Assembly (NCBI GenBank): GCA_905206365.1
Contig: CAJLHF010000031.1
Coordinates: 1 to 26,115 of the forward strand
DNA: 26,115 bases
DNA from: an uncultured Sutterella sp.
GTDB lineage: Bacteria; Pseudomonadota; Gammaproteobacteria; Burkholderiales; Burkholderiaceae_F
Reading direction: 5' to 3'
Shown here: one piece after another, positions 7,562-15,149 of the stretch
Layout of the letters: each line of letters opens with the position of its first letter
Numbering within the stretch: the stretch's first letter is position 1
Notes under the pieces: generated by a model
The model's input: the letters and a program-made list of their open reading frames with translations, nothing else
What the model was told of the DNA's origin: nothing
Database searches by the model: none
Program-made: the position numbers and the translations under genes

Positions 7562-8119
7562 ATGACTGGCGACGTCCTCAAGCAGGCCGAACACAAGATG
7601 GGCCGCACCGTGGAAACCCTCCGCGAAGACTTCACGAAGATCCGTACGGGCCGTGCGAGCCCCGGCCTTCTCGATCACATCCGCGTCGACTACTACGGCT
7701 GCGAAACCCCGATCAACCAGGTGGCTCAGATCGGCGTGGGCGACGCGCACACCCTCACGGTTCAGCCGTGGGAAAAGTCGATGATCAAGGTCGTTGAAAA
7801 GGCGATTCGCGAATCCGACCTCGGTTTGAATCCCGCCACGTCGGGCGACCTCATCCGCGTGCCGTTGCCCCCGCTTACGGAAGAACGCCGCCGCGAACTC
7901 ACGAAGGTCGTGAAGGGCTTCGGCGAAGACGCCAAGGTGGCCGTTCGCAATCTGCGCCGCGAAGCCAATTCCCACATCGATCGTCTCACGAAGGACAAGG
8001 AAATCTCCGAAGACGATCAGCGCCGTGCCGAAGGCGACATTCAGAAGCTCACCGACCGCTACATCGGCGAGATCGACAAGGTCGTGGCCGACAAGGAAAA
8101 GGAAATCATGACGGTCTAA
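7562..8119 (+). CDS. frr: Ribosome recycling factor
   Basis: Splits the post-termination ribosome together with EF-G. The 185 residues match the family length. Landmarks: KIRTGRASPGLLDHI (about 26-40), the domain II segment DYYGCETPINQVAQI, LNPATSGDLIRVPLPPLTEERR, and the C-terminal helix with AVRNLRREA and KDKEISEDD. The start is preceded by GGGAG at about 9 nt, closer and better placed than the distal AAGGAGG at 7517. It lies between two structured gaps, so it may be transcribed alone. Confidence 0.97.
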   Translation: MTGDVLKQAEHKMGRTVETLREDFTKIRTGRASPGLLDHIRVDYYGCETPINQVAQIGVGDAHTLTVQPWEKSMIKVVEKAIRESDLGLNPATSGDLIRVPLPPLTEERRRELTKVVKGFGEDAKVAVRNLRREANSHIDRLTKDKEISEDDQRRAEGDIQKLTDRYIGEIDKVVADKEKEIMTV

Positions 8120-8168
8120 GGACCGCTCGGGGCTCGACCGAGCGGTTCGAGCCTCGCTTTCCTTTTTC

Positions 8169-8236
8169 CGAAGGGCCCCGTGCGCACGCGGGCCTTCGAA
8201 CGATCGAACGGGATTCCGAGAAGGGGTCCCGTTTTC
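8169..8236 (+). terminator. frr terminator region (tandem stem-loops)
   Basis: A hairpin at 8207-8233 (7 Watson-Crick pairs plus two G-U pairs, then TTTTCGTTT) looks like an intrinsic terminator. It is preceded by an imperfect hairpin at 8169-8198 and another 10-bp one at 8121-8147 that lacks an adjacent T tract. The 281-nt gap before uppS holds no gene that I can support. Confidence 0.6.
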
Positions 8237-8400
8237 GTTTGTCGTCACGGACCGGCGGTTGCCGCCGCAGTCCTCGGGCCGCGCGAAACGTTTCGACCTG
8301 TTTCGAAAACGCCTCTCCTGCGGGTCCTTTCGATAAACTCTCCCGACAATACCCGATGCCCGCTTCGGGCCCGACTCACCCCTTTACGCTTCCGACACCC

Positions 8401-9153
8401 ATGTTTGCCGTTCGTCAGGATTCCGCCGACTCCCTTCTTCGCGCTCCCCGCAACGTCGCCGTCATCATGGACGGGAACGGTCGGTGGGCGAAAGCGCGCC
8501 TGCGTCCGCGCGCCGAAGGGCATCGTCAGGGGGTGAAAGCCCTGCACCGTCTCGTCGAGCGTGCGGCGGAGCTCGGGGTCGAGGTCCTCACGGTTTTTGC
8601 CTTTTCAAGCGAAAACTGGAAGCGGCCCGCCACCGAAGTGCGTCTCCTGATGGAGCTCTTCGCTCAGGGGTTGGCCCGCTGGGAAGCGCCTCTGCGCGAG
8701 GCGGGCGTGCGTCTTACGGTGATCGGGGACCGGAGTGCCTTTCCCGAGTCGGTCGTGCGCGCGATCGAAGCGTGCGAACGGGGAACGGCCGGGGGCGAGC
8801 GGATGCTTCTGCAAATCGCCGCCAACTACGGCGGTCGCTGGGACGTATGCCAGGCGGCGCGCCGCTGTGCCGAAGCCGGTGAAGAAGTGAGCCCCGAGAA
8901 CCTTGAAAAGTACCTTGCCACGGCCGGAACGGGCGAAGTTGACCTTCTCATTCGCACCGGGGGCGAGCAGCGCGTCTCGAATTTCCTCTTGTGGCAGATG
9001 GCCTACGCCGAAATCTACTTTACGGAAACGCTCTGGCCCGACTTCAACGAGGCGTCCTTCGACGAGGCGGTTCGCTGGTACCAAGGGCGCGAGCGGCGCT
9101 TCGGGATGACGAGCGAACAGGTGCGGGCGGCTTCGAGCCTCCCCGGGCTCTGA
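8401..9153 (+). CDS. uppS: Undecaprenyl diphosphate synthase (cis-prenyltransferase)
   Basis: Condenses isopentenyl-PP with farnesyl-PP to the C55 carrier lipid for peptidoglycan and O-antigen. The 250 residues start MFAVRQ and carry all UPPS motifs: VIMDGNGRWAK (21-31, catalytic D24), the H41 region, FAFSSENWKRP, and the C-terminal RTGGEQRVSNFLLWQMAYAE signature. I prefer ATG 8401 because it gives the family length. ATG 8356 would add 15 residues; neither has a Shine-Dalgarno, and 8401 shares the CCC-ATG context of other starts here. Its product uses precursors from the MEP pathway begun by the nearby dxr. Confidence 0.95.
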   Translation: MFAVRQDSADSLLRAPRNVAVIMDGNGRWAKARLRPRAEGHRQGVKALHRLVERAAELGVEVLTVFAFSSENWKRPATEVRLLMELFAQGLARWEAPLREAGVRLTVIGDRSAFPESVVRAIEACERGTAGGERMLLQIAANYGGRWDVCQAARRCAEAGEEVSPENLEKYLATAGTGEVDLLIRTGGEQRVSNFLLWQMAYAEIYFTETLWPDFNEASFDEAVRWYQGRERRFGMTSEQVRAASSLPGL

Positions 9154-9214
9154 AGCGACTTTCGAAACGCACCCCTATACCGAAGGTCTTAAGCCTCGCG
9201 ACGGACCTTTTCGG

Positions 9215-9220
9215 TACAAT
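9215..9220 (+). promoter_or_regulatory. Possible -10 (TACAAT) upstream of cdsA
   Basis: TACAAT lies 93 nt before cdsA in the 159-nt uppS-cdsA gap. There is no convincing -35. It resembles the TACAAT at 11061 upstream of the phosphoesterase gene. Confidence 0.3.
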
Positions 9221-9312
9221 CGAAGCCGACGATACGCGCCGAAGGGGTGAAACCTCCGGGATGCGCGCTTCGTTCTCGATTTTGAAAACCAAAACCTGAG
9301 GTCGGAACTTCG

Positions 9313-10158
9313 ATGCTGATGCTTCGCGTCATTACGGCGACCGTACTGCTCGCCGTTCTTTGTATTGCCATCGCGATGGGGCCGCTTGCGTTTGCGGGCG
9401 TCATGGCCGTCGCGTTCGGCGCCGCGCTCTACGAATGGCTCCGCATGGGCGGCCTCGGTCCCGTGCCCGCAATCCTCGTTGCGGCCGTGGAAATGATCAC
9501 GCAGTTTTCGCTCTACTGGGCGGGGGCTCTGCCGCGCATGGAGTGGTTCCTCTTCATCATCGACGGCGCGGTGATGCTCGCGTGGTTTGCGATCTTCTTC
9601 ACGGAGCTCGCCCACCGCAAGAACGGCTTCAAGGTGAGCGTGCGCACGTGCCTCGTGTCGGCCGTTACGTTCGTGCCGGCCGCGTACCTGTCGCTCCTTT
9701 ACCTCTATGAAATCGGCGACTGGGTGATGGTGCTCTCGGTTCTCTTGATTGTCTGGGGCGCCGACATTTCGGCCTACTTCAGCGGTCGCGCCTGGGGCAA
9801 GCACCCGATGGCGCCCGCGATTTCCCCGAAGAAGACCTGGGAAGGCGCGCTCGGCGCGTACGTGATCGTGATCGTCTTCTTCCTCCTTACCTACTGGTTC
9901 TGCATCCAGAAGAACGTCTTCACGAACTTCCTCTTCGACGAACTGGGCTTTATCTGGGGCGTCGTGGTGCTCGCCGGGCTCGTCGCGCTCTCGATTGCGG
10001 GCGACCTCTGGGAGTCGATGCTGAAGCGCCTCGTCGGGATCAAGGATTCCTCGAACCTCTTGCCCGGCCACGGGGGCTTTTTCGACCGCATGGATGCGAC
10101 CCTTCCCGTGATTCCCGCCGCGACCTGGATCATCCTCTCGGTGGTGCTCGCGCGCTGA
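9313..10158 (+). CDS. cdsA: Phosphatidate cytidylyltransferase (CDP-diglyceride synthase)
   Basis: Integral inner-membrane enzyme that makes CDP-diacylglycerol from phosphatidate and CTP, the branch point of phospholipid synthesis. The 281 residues are strongly hydrophobic with about seven to eight membrane segments. The diagnostic CDS signature is complete at about 235-261 (SMLKRLVGIKDSSN through PGHGGFFDRMD, with the conserved K-D and D-R-x-D acids). WGADISAYFSGR and the SPKKTWEGALGA loop are also typical. Start at 9313; an ATG two codons later is an equal alternative. It follows uppS as in other Proteobacteria, but the next gene is not dxr. Confidence 0.96.
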   Translation: MLMLRVITATVLLAVLCIAIAMGPLAFAGVMAVAFGAALYEWLRMGGLGPVPAILVAAVEMITQFSLYWAGALPRMEWFLFIIDGAVMLAWFAIFFTELAHRKNGFKVSVRTCLVSAVTFVPAAYLSLLYLYEIGDWVMVLSVLLIVWGADISAYFSGRAWGKHPMAPAISPKKTWEGALGAYVIVIVFFLLTYWFCIQKNVFTNFLFDELGFIWGVVVLAGLVALSIAGDLWESMLKRLVGIKDSSNLLPGHGGFFDRMDATLPVIPAATWIILSVVLAR

Positions 10159-10189
10159 GGGCCCGAGTCGAAATCCCGCGCAATTTTGA

Positions 10190-10233
10190 GGCGGAGCTCC
10201 GACCCCGATCGGTCGCGGGCTCCGCCGTCGTTT
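10190..10233 (+). terminator. Stem-loop after cdsA
   Basis: An 8-bp GC-rich stem (10190-10197 with 10219-10226) encloses a second 4-bp hairpin (10201-10204 with 10211-10214), followed by only a short T tract. Probable weak terminator or 3' end structure, 31 nt after cdsA. Confidence 0.5.
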
Positions 10234-10304
10234 CGGGGGTACCGTTTTCCGCTTCCCTACGTCCGGCGGCTCCTTCTTTTCGAACCCTTCCTGCTCTTCA
10301 ACCC

Positions 10305-10934
10305 ATGACCGACGTCTACAACGTACCGAATCTCGCCCCGGGGGAATTCCACCGCGCCGAAGACACGATCCGGCGTTCGCGCTTCATTGTGACGATGGCG
10401 CGCGTGAGTTCGCCCGAAGAGGCGAAGGCCTTCATCGACGGCATCCGCGAGGAACACCGTCACGCGACGCACAACTGCTGGGCGTACGTGGCGGGCGCCC
10501 CGGGGGAAACGGCTTTCGTCGGAGCGAGCGACGACGGGGAGCCGAAGGGGACGGCAGGGCGTCCGATGCTCACGGCGCTGCTCCACAGCGGCGTCGGCGA
10601 AGTGGCGGCGGTCGTGACGCGCTACTTCGGCGGGATTTTGCTCGGCACGGGCGGGCTCGTTCGGGCTTATCAGGGGACGGTGAAGCTGGGGCTTGAGAGT
10701 CTTCCCGTCACGGCGCGCGAAGAGACGGTGCGCTTCGTCGTTTCGATCGACCACTCGGCCGTGACGGATTTCCTGCACCGCCTGAAGAGCGTGCGGGGAC
10801 GCATTCTTTCAAGCGACTTCCGTTACGACGCCTCCTACGAGGTGCTCGTTCCCGAGCGCGAGGCGGAGACTTTCGAAGCGGGCCTTCTGGAGCGACTCGC
10901 GGGCGAGGGGCTCGTCGAGCGGATGGAGGACTGA
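10305..10934 (+). CDS. YigZ/IMPACT family protein (UPF0029)
   Basis: The 209 residues match the length of E. coli YigZ. The IMPACT N-terminal domain shows HATHNCWAYVAG (53-64), SDDGEPKGTAGRPML (75-89) and the hallmark VVTRYFGGILLGTGGLVRAY (103-122). The C-terminal part (about 140-209) fits the DUF1949 ferredoxin-like domain. Eukaryotic IMPACT regulates GCN2; the bacterial role is unclear, with a translation- or RNA-related function often suggested. The ATG lacks a Shine-Dalgarno and has the pyrimidine-rich CAACCC-ATG context. It sits between cdsA and dxr, where I would not expect it, and reads toward the phosphoesterase gene 186 nt downstream. Confidence 0.9.
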   Translation: MTDVYNVPNLAPGEFHRAEDTIRRSRFIVTMARVSSPEEAKAFIDGIREEHRHATHNCWAYVAGAPGETAFVGASDDGEPKGTAGRPMLTALLHSGVGEVAAVVTRYFGGILLGTGGLVRAYQGTVKLGLESLPVTAREETVRFVVSIDHSAVTDFLHRLKSVRGRILSSDFRYDASYEVLVPEREAETFEAGLLERLAGEGLVERMED

Positions 10935-11060
10935 AGCGTAGAACAACACCCCGACGACGCGTTTTTTACCGATGCGGCCGCCGTTGCGGCCCGAAGCGCG
11001 AATTTGTGTTCGGACGTTGCATGCGTGCGTCCTTCCGCCGTCGGAAGAAAGAGCGCCTCG

Positions 11061-11066
11061 TACAAT
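11061..11066 (+). promoter_or_regulatory. Possible -10 (TACAAT) upstream of the phosphoesterase gene
   Basis: TACAATAAA lies 55 nt before the ATG at 11121 in an otherwise GC-rich 186-nt gap. No good -35 is seen, so this is tentative. Confidence 0.35.
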
Positions 11067-11120
11067 AAAGGGCCTTTCCATGCGGCTCGGGCCGTTCGCC
11101 ACCCACCGGATTCTGCCCCC

Positions 11121-12275
11121 ATGCGTTTTGCGATTTTCAATTTCCTTCTCGCCCTCTGGGTGACCTGGCGCTTCATTGCTCCCGCGGAAATCCGTCGGGG
11201 CATCAAAGCGGTGCTTCTCGTTGCGCTCGTGCCGGCGGTGGCCTATCCGGCCGCGGCCGATTTGTGGTTGGGAGGCCTCCTCTCTCCCGAACTACCGCGC
11301 TGGGTGATCGTCGGAGCGACGGGTACGCAGGCCGTGCTCTTTTTCCTTGCGGGGGCGACGCTCTTGCGCGAAGCGATCATCCTCGGCTGCGTTCTCGCAG
11401 GGCGCTCGGGCATCAAAGCCCACCGCCTCGTGCAGCGCGACCGCCGCACGGTGTTGGGGCTGCTCGGCGCTTCGATCGGACTCGGCGCCTTCGGGATGTA
11501 CGAAGGGATTCGCGTTCCCGACGTCGTGGATCGTCGGATCGCAGTGAAGGATCTGCCGTCCGAATTGGAGGGGTTCTCATTCGTGCAGCTTTCCGACATT
11601 CACTGCTCGGCGCTTTCGACGGAGCCCCACGTACGCGCGCTCGTCGAGCGGGTGCAGTCCCTCTCGCCCGATCTCATTCTCATTACGGGCGACTTCGTGG
11701 ACGGAACGGTAAAGCGCCGCGAACGGGACGTCGCGCCCTTGGCGGACCTCTCCGCCCCGATGGGGGTCTGGGGTTGCGAAGGAAACCACGAACACTACGG
11801 GAATTACGATGCCTGGATCGCGAAGATCGAAAGCCTCGGCATTCGCCTTCTTAAAAACACGCATACCGTTCTGGACGTGCCGGGACGAAACGCCAAAATT
11901 TGCCTTGCGGGCCTTGCGGACCGCATGGGCGCGCGCTTCGGGCGCGAAACGCCCGACGTGAAGCGCGCCCTTGAGGGGGCACCCGACATCAAGACGGTCC
12001 CGCGCATTCTGCTTGTTCATCAGCCCAAAGGATTCCCGAGCTATCGGGCGGAAGCCGATTTCACGCTGCAACTTTCGGGTCACACCCACGGCGGGCAGAT
12101 TACGGGGTTCGACCGGGGCGTTGCGATCATGAACGGGCTTTTCGTGCGCGGCGAATACGCGCTCGAAGACGGCACGAAACTTTACGTTCATCCGGGCTCG
12201 GGCGTTTGGAACGGATTTCCTTTCCGGGTCGGCGTCCCCGCCGAAATCGCCCGGATCACGCTTGTGAAGGCATAA
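11121..12275 (+). CDS. Membrane-anchored calcineurin-like metallophosphoesterase
   Basis: A 384-residue protein. The N-terminal 130 residues hold about four hydrophobic segments (roughly 4-18, 29-48, 60-82, 109-127), followed by a complete dinuclear metallophosphoesterase domain: DIH (D159, H161), GDFVDG (D191), GNHEHYG (N222, H223), H300 in LLVHQPKGF, and GHTHGGQI (H321, H323). This layout matches the YkuE/YaeI group. The chlamydial lipid A enzyme LpxG, a UDP-2,3-diacylglucosamine pyrophosphatase, has a comparable membrane-plus-phosphoesterase layout. The neighbouring lpxD-fabZ-lpxA-lpxB set makes a lipid A role attractive but unproven. I chose ATG 11121 (CCCCC-ATG, no Shine-Dalgarno) because it starts at the first membrane segment. 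Confidence 0.88.
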   Translation: MRFAIFNFLLALWVTWRFIAPAEIRRGIKAVLLVALVPAVAYPAAADLWLGGLLSPELPRWVIVGATGTQAVLFFLAGATLLREAIILGCVLAGRSGIKAHRLVQRDRRTVLGLLGASIGLGAFGMYEGIRVPDVVDRRIAVKDLPSELEGFSFVQLSDIHCSALSTEPHVRALVERVQSLSPDLILITGDFVDGTVKRRERDVAPLADLSAPMGVWGCEGNHEHYGNYDAWIAKIESLGIRLLKNTHTVLDVPGRNAKICLAGLADRMGARFGRETPDVKRALEGAPDIKTVPRILLVHQPKGFPSYRAEADFTLQLSGHTHGGQITGFDRGVAIMNGLFVRGEYALEDGTKLYVHPGSGVWNGFPFRVGVPAEIARITLVKA

Positions 12276-12341
12276 GGCCAGAGGGTCTGACGGCTCCCAA
12301 GCGGCACACGAAAAAATACAAAGCAAAGAGGAACAGAAAAA

Positions 12342-13526
12342 ATGACTCAATCCATCGCGCTTCTCGGCGCTACGGGTAGTATCGGTCGTTCGACCCTGGA
12401 CGTCGTGCGGCGTCATCCCGAGCGCTTCGTCGTTCACTCGATGGCGGGTGCGACCCGCGTGGAGCCGCTCGTCGAAGCGGCCCGCGAATTCCGCCCCCGG
12501 ATCGTCGCGATTGCGACCGAATCGAAAAAGGACGAACTCGCTTCGGCCCTCCGTGCGGCGGGCGTGGACGCCGAAGTGCGCGCGGGCGCTGCGGCCGTGG
12601 CCGAGCTTGCGGGCGATTCCGAGGTCGACTCGGTCGTGCAGGCCGTGGTGGGTGCGGCGGGGGTTGAACCCACCTTCCGCGCGGCCCGTGCGGGTAAGCG
12701 CCTGCTCCTCGCGAACAAAGAAAGCGTCGTTTGCGGCGGTGCGCTCCTCATGGACGAGGTGAAGCGCGCGGGCGCGACGCTCCTTCCCTTGGACAGCGAA
12801 CACAACGCGATTTTCCAGTGCTTGGTCGGTGCCTCGGAAGCGGCGCGCGCCTCGGCGCGCATCGTGCTCACGGCTTCGGGCGGACCTTTCCGCGGTCGAC
12901 GCGACCTTTCGGGCATTACCCCCGAGATGGCCGTCAAGCACCCGAAGTGGTCGATGGGCCGCAAGATCAGCGTCGACAGCGCGACCCTCATGAACAAGGG
13001 CCTCGAAGTGATCGAAGCATCGTGGCTTTTCGGCTTTCCCGCCGATCGGATCGACGTCGTCGTTCATCCCCAGTCGATCATCCACTCGATGGTGACCTTT
13101 GCGGACGGTGCGACCATCGCGCAGTTGGGGGCCCCCGACATGCGTACGCCCATTGCGTACGCGCTCGGTTGGCCCGAACGCATGGACGGGGGCGTGAAAC
13201 CCTTGGACTTCACGACGCTCGGCACCCTCACCTTCGAAGCGCCCGACCGGGAGACGTTCCCGCTCCTTGAGCTCGCCTTCAAGGCGCTCGCCGCGGGCGG
13301 CGGCGAAACGATCGTCTTGAATGCCGCGAACGAAATTGCCGTCGAAGCGTTCCTGGATCGTCGAATCGGCTTTACGACGATGTTCGCCCTCGTCGCCGAT
13401 ATGCTCGCGAAAATCGACGCCCCGAAGCCCGAGAGCGTCGAAGCGATTCTGGATCTCGACCGCAAGACCCGCGCCCTCACGCGCGAAGCGGTCGCGGTGC
13501 TCGAGCGCAACGGGAAGGAGGGCTAA
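12342..13526 (+). CDS. dxr: 1-deoxy-D-xylulose-5-phosphate reductoisomerase
   Basis: Converts DXP to MEP with NADPH, the first committed step of the non-mevalonate isoprenoid pathway and the fosmidomycin target. The 394 residues show the Rossmann GATGSIGRST (9-18), LANKESVV (123-130), metal ligands in LDSEHNAIFQ (D151, E153) and MNKGLE (E222), and the flexible-loop region SMGRKISVDSATLMNKG. AGAGGA precedes the ATG by about 9 nt in a short A-rich stretch. The stop codon TAA abuts the rseP ATG, so the two are translationally coupled. Its product pathway feeds UppS. Confidence 0.97.
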   Translation: MTQSIALLGATGSIGRSTLDVVRRHPERFVVHSMAGATRVEPLVEAAREFRPRIVAIATESKKDELASALRAAGVDAEVRAGAAAVAELAGDSEVDSVVQAVVGAAGVEPTFRAARAGKRLLLANKESVVCGGALLMDEVKRAGATLLPLDSEHNAIFQCLVGASEAARASARIVLTASGGPFRGRRDLSGITPEMAVKHPKWSMGRKISVDSATLMNKGLEVIEASWLFGFPADRIDVVVHPQSIIHSMVTFADGATIAQLGAPDMRTPIAYALGWPERMDGGVKPLDFTTLGTLTFEAPDRETFPLLELAFKALAAGGGETIVLNAANEIAVEAFLDRRIGFTTMFALVADMLAKIDAPKPESVEAILDLDRKTRALTREAVAVLERNGKEG

Positions 13527-14870
13527 ATGGCGGTTCTCACCTCCGTCGTCGGTTTTCTCATTACGCTCGGCCTCATCATCCTCATTCACGAGGGCGGGCA
13601 TTATCTCGCCGCCAAGTGGCTCGGCATTCGCGTCAAGCGCTTCTCCATCGGGATGGGCAAGGTGATTGCGAGCCGACGCGCGTGGGATACGGAATTCGCT
13701 CTCTCCGTCCTTCCGCTCGGGGGCTACGTGATGTTCGAGGAACCCCACGAGCATCCGAACGCGCCCGCCGAAATCCGCAACGCGCTCTTTTCGAACGTCG
13801 CCCGTTGGAAGCGCGCGATCGTGATCGCGGCGGGGCCCTTCATGAATTTCCTGCTCGCCTTCGTCCTCTTCATCGCGGTCGGAGCGATCGGAACGAAGGA
13901 TATCGTCCCGTACCTTGCGGCCGCGCCCGATACGCCCGCCGCCCGTGCGGGGATCGAGACGAACGACCGCGCGGTGGCGCTCGGGGGCGTGCCTGTTGCG
14001 GGTCTCACGGACTTGCAGCTTGAAATCCTCAATCGCGTGGGCGAAGGGGCGGTTCCCTTGACGCTGGAACGCGCGGGCGTTCCCGTTGAAACGACGCTCG
14101 ACCTCTCGGACTTCTCGATGAAGGACGCTGTCGAACCCGGGTTCCTCTTTCGGGACGTGGGTTTGCGGTTGACGGGGAAGGGCGTTCTCGTGGGCGAGCC
14201 GATTGCGGACGGTCCGGCGGATCGCGCGGGGCTCAAATCGCGCGACCTCATCCGAAGCGTGAACGGCACTCCCATGAATCTCGAAGAGTTTCTCGCCGCC
14301 GTGAAAGCCTCGGCCGAAAAGCCCATGAAGCTCTTGATCGAGCGCGACGGGACGGGCGAAATGACGATCACGGTGACGCCGCGTGCCGTGAAGGACGAAG
14401 CGACGGGGACGGTCGTAGGTCGCGCCGATCTGACGTTGATGCCCGGCATTGAATTGACGACCGTGCGTCACGGCCCGATCGAGTCCATTCGCATGGCCTT
14501 TCACAAGGTGATGAGCCTCACGACCGTGCAGGCTTCGGCCGTGAAGGGCATGGCCGAAGGCGAAGTCGGCACCGACACGATGCAGGGTCCCGTGGGGATC
14601 GCCGGCATGGCGGGAAGCGCCGTCACGGCGGGGCTTTCTGCCTTCCTCGACTTCGTCGCGGTTCTGTCGATCGCGATCGGCTTCATGAACCTCATCCCGA
14701 TCCCGGCGCTTGACGGCGGGCAGCTTGTCATCCTCGCCTTTGAGGGAACGTTTCGGCGCGATTTGCCCGCGCGGGTGCGCGAATGGCTTGCGGCGGGGAG
14801 CATGGCGCTCCTTGTGCTTCTTGCCATTTACGTCACCTTCAACGACGTTTCTCGCTTGACGGGGCCGTAA
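13527..14870 (+). CDS. rseP: RIP metalloprotease RseP (site-2 protease)
   Basis: Inner-membrane intramembrane zinc protease that cleaves the anti-sigma factor RseA after DegS, releasing sigma-E, and clears signal peptide remnants. The 447 residues hold the first-helix HEGGH (H21, E22, H25), tandem PDZ domains (about 115-300), and the second catalytic motif NLIPIPALDGGQ (388-399, metal ligand D396) with flanking membrane segments. The ATG follows the dxr TAA directly; AAGGAGG within the dxr end lies 6 nt upstream, so this is the best coupled gene pair of the window. Its target pathway controls BamA, Skp and Lpx genes in E. coli, the same genes found downstream here. Confidence 0.96.
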   Translation: MAVLTSVVGFLITLGLIILIHEGGHYLAAKWLGIRVKRFSIGMGKVIASRRAWDTEFALSVLPLGGYVMFEEPHEHPNAPAEIRNALFSNVARWKRAIVIAAGPFMNFLLAFVLFIAVGAIGTKDIVPYLAAAPDTPAARAGIETNDRAVALGGVPVAGLTDLQLEILNRVGEGAVPLTLERAGVPVETTLDLSDFSMKDAVEPGFLFRDVGLRLTGKGVLVGEPIADGPADRAGLKSRDLIRSVNGTPMNLEEFLAAVKASAEKPMKLLIERDGTGEMTITVTPRAVKDEATGTVVGRADLTLMPGIELTTVRHGPIESIRMAFHKVMSLTTVQASAVKGMAEGEVGTDTMQGPVGIAGMAGSAVTAGLSAFLDFVAVLSIAIGFMNLIPIPALDGGQLVILAFEGTFRRDLPARVREWLAAGSMALLVLLAIYVTFNDVSRLTGP

Positions 14871-14967
14871 GCGGAGCCGCGAGGATCGACTGAAAAGGTG
14901 CTCCGTCCCGAGCCCCGAACGTGCGAAGACGGCGTATGGAAAACGCCATATTTCGCTCCTTCGGGGT

Positions 14968-14988
14968 CGCACGGGCGGTGCGCTTTTT
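14968..14988 (+). terminator. rseP-bamA terminator candidate
   Basis: A 5-bp stem (14968-14972 with 14978-14982, 5-nt loop) followed by C and five T residues. Short but well formed; it separates dxr-rseP from bamA. Another 7-bp hairpin with a 3-nt loop lies at about 15020-15036 in the same gap. Confidence 0.5.
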
Positions 14989-15060
14989 GGTAACCTTGTT
15001 CCCGACCTTGATTCGCGTTCTCCGCCGAGGGCGGAGGGCGCCACGATACGAATTTTTCAG

Positions 15061-15130
15061 CGTGTCCGCGACCTCCCTTTTCGAGGGGCGAGGCAAAGCG
15101 CGCAACATCGCGCAATGCTCCCCGGACACG
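15061..15130 (+). promoter_or_regulatory. Multibranched bamA 5' leader
   Basis: CGTGTCCG (15061-15068) pairs perfectly with CGGACACG (15123-15130). The enclosed 54 nt contain two hairpins, 15075-15088 (TTCG loop) and 15098-15113 (5-bp stem, 6-nt loop), giving a three-way junction that ends 19 nt before the TTG start. Candidate cis-acting RNA element; no known riboswitch class recognised. Confidence 0.5.
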
Positions 15131-15149
15131 ATTTAAAGAGAGAACAGTC

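Noticed and set aside
9306..9312. GGAACTT-like sigma-E -35 just before cdsA
   Set aside because: It is only a few bases from the start codon, so it cannot serve as a promoter for cdsA; no matching -10.
11577..15044. An uninterrupted minus-strand frame of 1155 codons opposite the phosphoesterase gene, dxr and rseP
   Set aside because: It mirrors genuine, motif-bearing genes on the plus strand. GC-rich codon usage suppresses stops in this antisense frame, and its translation is rich in R, H, G and E with no recognisable domain.
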